Notes under the pieces: generated by a model | What the model was told of the DNA's origin: nothing | Databases searched by the model: none | Seen by the model: the letters and a program-made list of their open reading frames with translations, nothing else | NCBI RefSeq assembly: GCF_000002995.4 | Contig: NW_025062478.1 | Location: 1,612,001 to 1,676,000 of the forward strand | From: Brugia malayi | Lineage: Eukaryota; Nematoda; Chromadorea; Rhabditida; Onchocercidae | Direction: 5' to 3' | DNA: 64,000 nt | Position numbers and translations under genes: made by a program | Part shown: piece after piece, positions 62,501 through 64,000 of the stretch | Numbering within the stretch: the stretch's first letter is position 1 | Layout: every line of letters begins with the position of its first letter

Positions 62501-63983
62501 CAGATTTGTTTAAATTATTAATCTAATTTGTTTGTAGAAAAAAAAAATTATTGCGAAGTGATTAATTTTATTTGCAATATTTGTCATTTTTGATATCTTT
62601 TGTGAATTATTAGTTTATATTATTTGTATTTGTAAAGTAATCAATTCTTTTCTGTTTTTCTTTTTCCCTCTTCTCTCTCTCTCTCTCTTCTCTTCTTTGT
62701 TTGATCATCATCATTTAATTTCGTTTTTTCTGTTTCTCAAAAAGTTTATTCATTTGATAAAAACTGATAAATGACAGATTGGATTGAATTAAATTAAGTT
62801 AAATTAAATTAAATTGAAACATGATTGACATGAAATGAGACGAATGATTAACTAACTGAATAATTGATTGATCAAACAATAAATGAAATTTATTTGATTG
62901 ACAAATCCTGAATAATTACTAAATATCAAATGTTGTACTTAATAAATAAATCAATTTTCTTTCTCTCCCTCTCTTTCTTTTTCTCTCTCTCTCCATTCCT
63001 CTCTCTATCCTTCACCTTTTTATTCATCGATTTTAATAGGTTACTTTTGTTTATTTGATTTGAAAATTTTTATTAATCGATTTTTTTTGAAATTTTTTTT
63101 TAAATTATAATTTTCATTAAAAATATATTAAATAACTTCCATTTCTTTTTGAAATCATTAAATTTTTTTCTGACATCTATGATATTATATTATTAATAAA
63201 ACTGTCTTGAATTAAATTTAATTTATTTTTGATTTCTATATGTATTTTGATTTCTTGATTTTTTAAATTTCTTATAATTTTGAAGCATTTTATTTTATTC
63301 ATATGAAATTGTTTTAATTTTTAATTGATTACAGCAAATTTAATAATTCAATTACATTTGTGTTAAAATATTTTTGAATATAATTAAAATTGAAAATTAA
63401 ATAACATTTTTTTTTTTTTTTTTGAAAAAAGTTGTAAATTTCCTCTTTCCATCTCATAATTTTCATTTTTTCTTTCTTATTTATTTATTTTTTTTTTTTC
63501 TTATTCTTTTAACAATTTTTATTACTATCATTATCGTTACAGTAATTTCAATGTCTTTTTTCTTTTCTTTTCTTTTTTTCTTGCTATATTTATTATTTCT
63601 AAAAAAACTATAAAATAAAATTTTTGAAAAATAAAATTTCTAATAAATTTATAAATCTGAAAGAAAGAAAAAAAAAAAGAAAGAAAAATCATAAATAACT
63701 GCAGTGATGCTAGCATTGTATATAAATATATGTATTTTATATTTATATGTTTCTTCTCTTTTCTTTTTTTTTGTGTTTTTTTTTTTCTTCTTGATTTCAA
63801 ATTTTTGTTTTTTTTTTTTTTTTTTTTAATATTTTAGCTTTTTCTTTTTTTTTCTTCATAAATTGAAAATAATAATTTTAATTTCTTTTTTCACTTTTTT
63901 TTTCAGCATCCATATCCATCAGAAGATCAAAAAAAGCAGCTTGCACATGAAACTGGCTTAACAATACTACAGGTTAATAATTG
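23248..63983 (+). CDS. unc-62: MEIS/Homothorax-class TALE homeobox transcription factor, spliced, 3' incomplete
   Basis: Coding exons seen: 23248-23790, 44899-45086, 46090-46261, 46655-46705, 46906-46956, 51474-51637, 51825-51906, 56001-56191, 56612-56712, then either 58637-58956 (A) or 60286-60470 (B), then 63907-63983. All joins have GT..AG boundaries and keep frame, giving about 646 (A) or 601 (B) residues before the window ends. The middle exons read [38 protein letters not shown] and [12 protein letters not shown], the hallmark of the MEIS/Hth N-terminal domain that binds PBC proteins (Exd/CEH-20/PBX). The last exons give a TALE homeodomain with the HPYP three-residue loop extension and LTILQVNNW. 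Family members act in the nucleus as PBC and Hox cofactors, and PBC binding carries them into the nucleus. The symbol follows the nematode orthologue and is inferred; hth/MEIS is equivalent. The rest of helix 3 and the C-terminus lie beyond the window. Confidence 0.93.
27179..27542. repeat. Minisatellite, seven near-perfect 52-bp units
   Basis: Units start TCCATTCTTTCTTC at 27179, 27231, 27283, 27335, 27387, 27439 and 27491, exactly 52 bp apart. Each unit has two parts that both begin AAATATTC. Degenerate relatives of the half-unit (AAATATTCTATTCTTAC-like) extend on both sides, about 27068-27178 and 27543-27745, so the homogeneous core looks like a recent expansion within an older array. It lies in intron 1. 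Confidence 0.95.
30595..30693. repeat. GAATC/GGAAT pentanucleotide tract
   Basis: Irregular tandem pentamers GAATC, AAATC and GGAAT over about 100 bp. They follow directly on a GC-richer intronic island. Confidence 0.9.
32911..33410. repeat. Minisatellite of 50 decamers in exact 10-bp register
   Basis: Composed of three decamers: X = ATGGGTGTGT, Y = ATGGTTGTGC, Z = ACGGGTGTGT, with a few point variants. They occur as YZ (20 bp) and XYZ (30 bp) higher-order units, with 19 Y and 19 Z copies. No insertion or deletion breaks the 10-bp register across 500 bp. Because 10 is not a multiple of 3 and the decamers lack stops, long open frames occur in several frames on both strands (His/Thr/Pro on the minus strand, Val/Cys/Gly on the plus strand). 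These are artefacts. Confidence 0.97.
34629..34795. repeat. (TCAT)/(TCAG) tetranucleotide repeat
   Basis: Alternating blocks of TCAT and CAGT tetramers over about 165 bp. Two overlapping open frames here translate to [13 protein letters not shown]-type repeats and are not genes. Confidence 0.95.
34961..35009. other. Alternating pyrimidine-purine tracts (Z-DNA-prone)
   Basis: Two strictly alternating runs, 20 bp (34961-34980, ending GTGCGCG) and 26 bp (34984-35009, containing CACGTG at 34986), separated by three A. Confidence 0.75.
35261..35284. repeat. Poly-G tract (G5 then G16)
   Basis: GGGGG, then AGC, then 16 consecutive G at 35269-35284. This is exceptional in a region that is nearly all A and T. 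Confidence 0.95.
35322..35378. repeat. (CA)n dinucleotide microsatellite
   Basis: About 28 CA units with one CG interruption near the start, about 40 bp after the poly-G tract. Confidence 0.95.
36926..37227. repeat. Cluster of TACNGTA heptamer palindromes
   Basis: TACAGTA at 36926, TACCGTA at 36968 and 36990, TACTGTA at 37199 and 37221: five in 302 bp, embedded in otherwise unremarkable AT-rich intron. Confidence 0.8.
38509..38536. repeat. Hairpin: 10-bp perfect arms, 8-nt loop
   Basis: ATTCTCCCAT (38509-38518) and ATGGGAGAAT (38527-38536) around AAGTTCTC, in intron 1. The stem is too short for a microRNA precursor by itself. Confidence 0.85.
38895..39003. repeat. TATG/TGTG-rich tract with repeated ATGCATG
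   Basis: Imperfect TGTATG/TGTGTG repetition containing several ATGCAT palindromes. Mostly alternating purine-pyrimidine. Confidence 0.85.
44899..45086 (+). CDS. unc-62: Exon 2: start of the conserved MEIS N-terminal region
   Basis: Follows the acceptor AATTACAG in phase 0 and ends inside a codon (TAT AA|GTAAAT). It reads YGDGYGPPP near the start, comparable with the MYGDPH segment of MEIS/Hth, then a Gly/Ala/Pro-rich stretch, and ends [15 protein letters not shown], which matches the VNDxLKRDKDAIY segment just before the MEIS-A helix in the family. The exon is visibly richer in GC than its flanks, which are poly-T/poly-A intron. The split codon completes as Asn with the first base of exon 3. 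Confidence 0.93.
45087..46089 (+). other. unc-62: Intron 2
   Basis: 1003 nt, GTAAAT..TTGCAG. Mostly A/T runs, plus a less degenerate patch at about 45600-45800 with GATACAGTATC and repeated AAAGCGC motifs. No gene seen. Confidence 0.8.
46090..46261 (+). CDS. unc-62: Exon 3: MEIS-A part of the PBC-interaction domain
   Basis: Acceptor TTTTTTGCAG, first base completes the split codon, then [17 protein letters not shown] and TCTPRE, the most conserved MEIS-A signature. After it comes a Ser/Thr-rich insert (about 15 residues, [14 protein letters not shown]) that replaces the short Gly-rich PGVAGG of MEIS1, then [18 protein letters not shown]. Ends in phase 0 at ATG|GTTAGT. In the family this region contacts PBC proteins. 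172 nt, and the frame closes exactly with exon 2. Confidence 0.95.
46262..46654 (+). other. unc-62: Intron 3
   Basis: 393 nt, GTTAGT..TTTTAG. Pyrimidine-rich, with a CTCTCT/CCCT tract around 46395-46450. No gene seen. Confidence 0.85.
46655..46705 (+). CDS. unc-62: Exon 4: 51-nt symmetric exon of the MEIS domain
   Basis: Between acceptor TTCTTTTTAG and donor TTG|GTATGT. Codes exactly 17 residues, [17 protein letters not shown], matching the IRAEKPLFSSNPELDNL segment between MEIS-A and MEIS-B in the family. Phase 0 at both ends, so skipping it would keep the frame. It is too short to stand out as an open reading frame and was found by homology to the family and by frame. Confidence 0.93.
46906..46956 (+). 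CDS. unc-62: Exon 5: 51-nt symmetric exon starting MEIS-B
   Basis: Acceptor CATTTATAG, donor AAG|GTTAAT. Codes 17 residues, [17 protein letters not shown], nearly identical to the [17 protein letters not shown] helix of MEIS/Hth that begins the MEIS-B motif. Phase 0 at both ends and the same length as exon 4, separated from it by a 200-nt intron. Confidence 0.95.
49462..49518. repeat. TACNGTA cluster with perfect 9-bp inverted repeat
   Basis: TACCGTA at 49462, TACTGTA at 49481 and 49497, TACAGTA at 49510. CATACTGTA (49495-49503) pairs with TACAGTATG (49510-49518) across a 6-nt loop. A second CATACTGTA at 49479 could pair instead. Confidence 0.85.
49985..50335. repeat. Diverged direct duplication, about 215-bp offset
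   Basis: The segment from CGAACATTACAG at 50047 (then CTGTCAATAAAGTTTT) returns as CGAACATTGCAG at 50262 (then CTGTCAGTAAAGTTTT), 215 bp downstream. Both are preceded by a GATAAGT..TTGAAT-type tract and GATT/AATC tetramers. Confidence 0.65.
51474..51637 (+). CDS. unc-62: Exon 6: end of MEIS-B and start of the linker
   Basis: Acceptor ATAATTTTAG. Starts [20 protein letters not shown] then [11 protein letters not shown], the end of the MEIS-B motif (family: [24 protein letters not shown]). The second half is a Ser/Thr/Pro-rich linker ([24 protein letters not shown]). Ends two bases into a Gly codon at ATT GG|GTAATG. It follows a 4.5 kb intron. Confidence 0.95.
51825..51906 (+). CDS. unc-62: Exon 7: linker
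   Basis: Acceptor TTTTTCTAG. The first base completes the Gly codon from exon 6, then 27 codons reading [16 protein letters not shown].. to SSGHD, ending in phase 0 at GAT|GTAAGT. Proline- and glutamine-rich linker between the MEIS domain and the homeodomain, a region poorly conserved in the family. Supported by exact frame fit on both sides and consensus splice sites rather than by similarity. Confidence 0.85.
51907..56000 (+). other. unc-62: Intron 7, about 4.1 kb
   Basis: GTAAGT..TTCAAG. AT-rich, with (GA)n and (CT)n tracts, a four-copy 24-bp repeat at 54469-54563, and a GC-richer patch at 54040-54240. Open frames at 52311-52904 on both strands are shadows of simple-sequence DNA. Confidence 0.8.
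54469..54563. repeat. Four copies of a 24-bp unit
   Basis: Units begin TGTGCGCAATAAT and end CTTCA(T/C)C, at 54469, 54493, 54517 and 54541 (the last slightly diverged and one base short). Lies in intron 7. The minus strand reads an eight-residue repeat (DEGxLLRT), producing an open frame that is not supported as a gene. Confidence 0.9.
56001..56191 (+). CDS. unc-62: Exon 8: unusually GC-rich linker exon
   Basis: Acceptor TTTTTTCAAG, then [21 protein letters not shown].., a Gln/Thr stretch, [14 protein letters not shown] and [15 protein letters not shown], ending two bases into a codon at GGA AG|GTTAAA. By my count 110 of 191 bases are G or C (58%), far above the flanks and the other exons. 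It contains GGGG-TGA-CCCC at 56118-56128. The donor GTTAAA is weaker than the others. Frame fits exon 7 (phase 0) and exon 9 (completes AGT, Ser). Confidence 0.88.
56192..56611 (+). other. unc-62: Intron 8
   Basis: 420 nt, GTTAAA..TTACAG. AT-rich with several A runs. A 68-codon frame overlapping its 3' part is Lys-rich and not supported as coding. Confidence 0.8.
56612..56712 (+). CDS. unc-62: Exon 9: linker exon before the alternative homeodomain exons
   Basis: Acceptor AAATTTACAG. Completes the Ser codon and reads [18 protein letters not shown] then [15 protein letters not shown], ending one base into a codon at ACA G|GTATTG. The phase-1 end matters: both alternative exons downstream begin with GT, completing GGT (Gly), while the common exon at 63907 does not fit this phase. 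Ser/Gln-rich, with acidic and polar composition typical of the MEIS linker. Confidence 0.9.
56713..58636 (+). other. unc-62: Intron 9, before alternative exon A
   Basis: 1924 nt, GTATTG..TTACAG. AT-rich, with TTTGC/TTTGT-type repetition (GCTTTGCTTTGCTTTG) at about 58535-58575, just upstream of exon A. No gene seen. Confidence 0.8.
58637..58956 (+). CDS. unc-62: Alternative exon A: linker plus canonical homeodomain arm and helix 1
   Basis: Acceptor TTTACAG, donor ACG|GTTAGT. Codes 107 residues including the split Gly. The first 84 or so are a polar linker with a QQQQQRQ run, TTTTNTNTT and SPLLMMSL. The last 23 are [12 protein letters not shown] then [11 protein letters not shown], matching MEIS/Hth [23 protein letters not shown] (family form) except for Pro in place of Val and His in place of Gln. 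It ends exactly before the TALE HPYP loop. Corresponds by position and content to the C. elegans unc-62 7a/7b alternative pair. Reading through its donor meets a stop after three codons. Confidence 0.93.
58957..60285 (+). other. unc-62: Spacer between alternative exons A and B
   Basis: 1329 nt. Contains three TACNGTA heptamers at 59294-59352, a CTCTCT tract at about 59670-59700 and a repeated TTCCGGA(C/T) pair near 60130-60155. Elements that select A or B would be expected here and in the neighbouring introns, but none is identified. Confidence 0.7.
60286..60470 (+). CDS. unc-62: Alternative exon B: divergent homeodomain arm and helix 1
   Basis: Acceptor GTGTTTCCAG, donor ACT|GTAAGT. 185 nt, starting in phase 1 and ending in phase 0, as in exon A. 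Reads [16 protein letters not shown].., a Gly/Ser stretch ([10 protein letters not shown]), then [13 protein letters not shown] and [12 protein letters not shown]. Over the last 23 residues I count 11 identities with exon A, including RAWLF and the final LT. The arm is richer in Lys/Arg and helix 1 starts with KEAITKF instead of PATNIM. It would give a homeodomain with a different arm and helix 1 on a shared helix 2/3. Mutually exclusive use with A is inferred from phase and from C. elegans unc-62. Confidence 0.92.
60471..63906 (+). other. unc-62: Intron after alternative exon B, about 3.4 kb
   Basis: GTAAGT..TTTCAG. AT-rich, with ATTATC-type tracts near 60830-60910, TATCA repeats at about 61245, AAATT pentamers at 62785-62815, (CT)n at 62660-62690 and 62950-63010, and long poly-T near the acceptor. 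No gene seen. Confidence 0.8.
63907..63983 (+). CDS. unc-62: Common homeodomain exon: TALE loop, helix 2, start of helix 3
   Basis: Acceptor TTTTTTTTCAG, phase 0 start. Reads [17 protein letters not shown] then LTILQVNNW, with the Trp codon split as TG|GTAAGT. HPYP holds the three-residue extension (PYP) that defines TALE homeodomains. The family continues FINARRRI in the next exon, which is outside the window. Accepts either exon A or exon B in frame. Confidence 0.96.
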
Positions 63984-64000
63984 GTAAGTATTTCTTCTTT

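Overview
The window is very AT-rich eukaryotic DNA (by eye only about a fifth to a quarter G+C), full of homopolymeric A and T runs and microsatellites. It holds one recognisable protein-coding gene on the + strand. That gene is a MEIS/Homothorax-type TALE homeobox gene, the family of C. elegans unc-62, Drosophila hth and vertebrate MEIS1. Twelve coding exons were placed between 23248 and 63983 by matching reading frame, GT..AG boundaries and family similarity. The gene runs off the right edge: the window ends in the intron that splits the conserved homeodomain tryptophan codon. The best organism guess is a nematode. The acceptors are short TTTTCAG/TTTNAG-like sites, and there are two alternative exons for the first part of the homeodomain, the arrangement known for C. 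elegans unc-62 (exons 7a/7b). The species cannot be named from the sequence.

Layout. 1-23247: upstream non-coding DNA with satellites and microsatellites and no supportable gene. 23248-23790: first coding exon (Ser/Thr/His/Gln-rich). 23791-44898: a 21 kb first intron carrying most of the minisatellites (52-bp units at 27179, 10-bp-register units at 32911), a G-rich patch, Z-DNA-like tracts and clustered TACNGTA heptamers. 44899-51906: exons 2-7, coding the PBC-interaction (MEIS-A/MEIS-B) domain and the start of the linker. 56001-56712: exons 8-9, Ser/Thr/Gln-rich linker; exon 8 is strikingly GC-rich. 58637-58956 and 60286-60470: two alternative exons, A and B, each coding the N-terminal arm and helix 1 of the homeodomain. 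63907-63983: common exon with the TALE HPYP loop, helix 2 and the start of helix 3.

The most informative feature is the A/B exon pair. Both start in phase 1 and end in phase 0, so either can join the common exon in frame. Including both, or skipping both, gives an early stop, so the reading frame itself enforces mutually exclusive use and defines possible homeodomain-less products. No RNA gene, CRISPR array, transposase, viral gene or second protein-coding gene could be supported.
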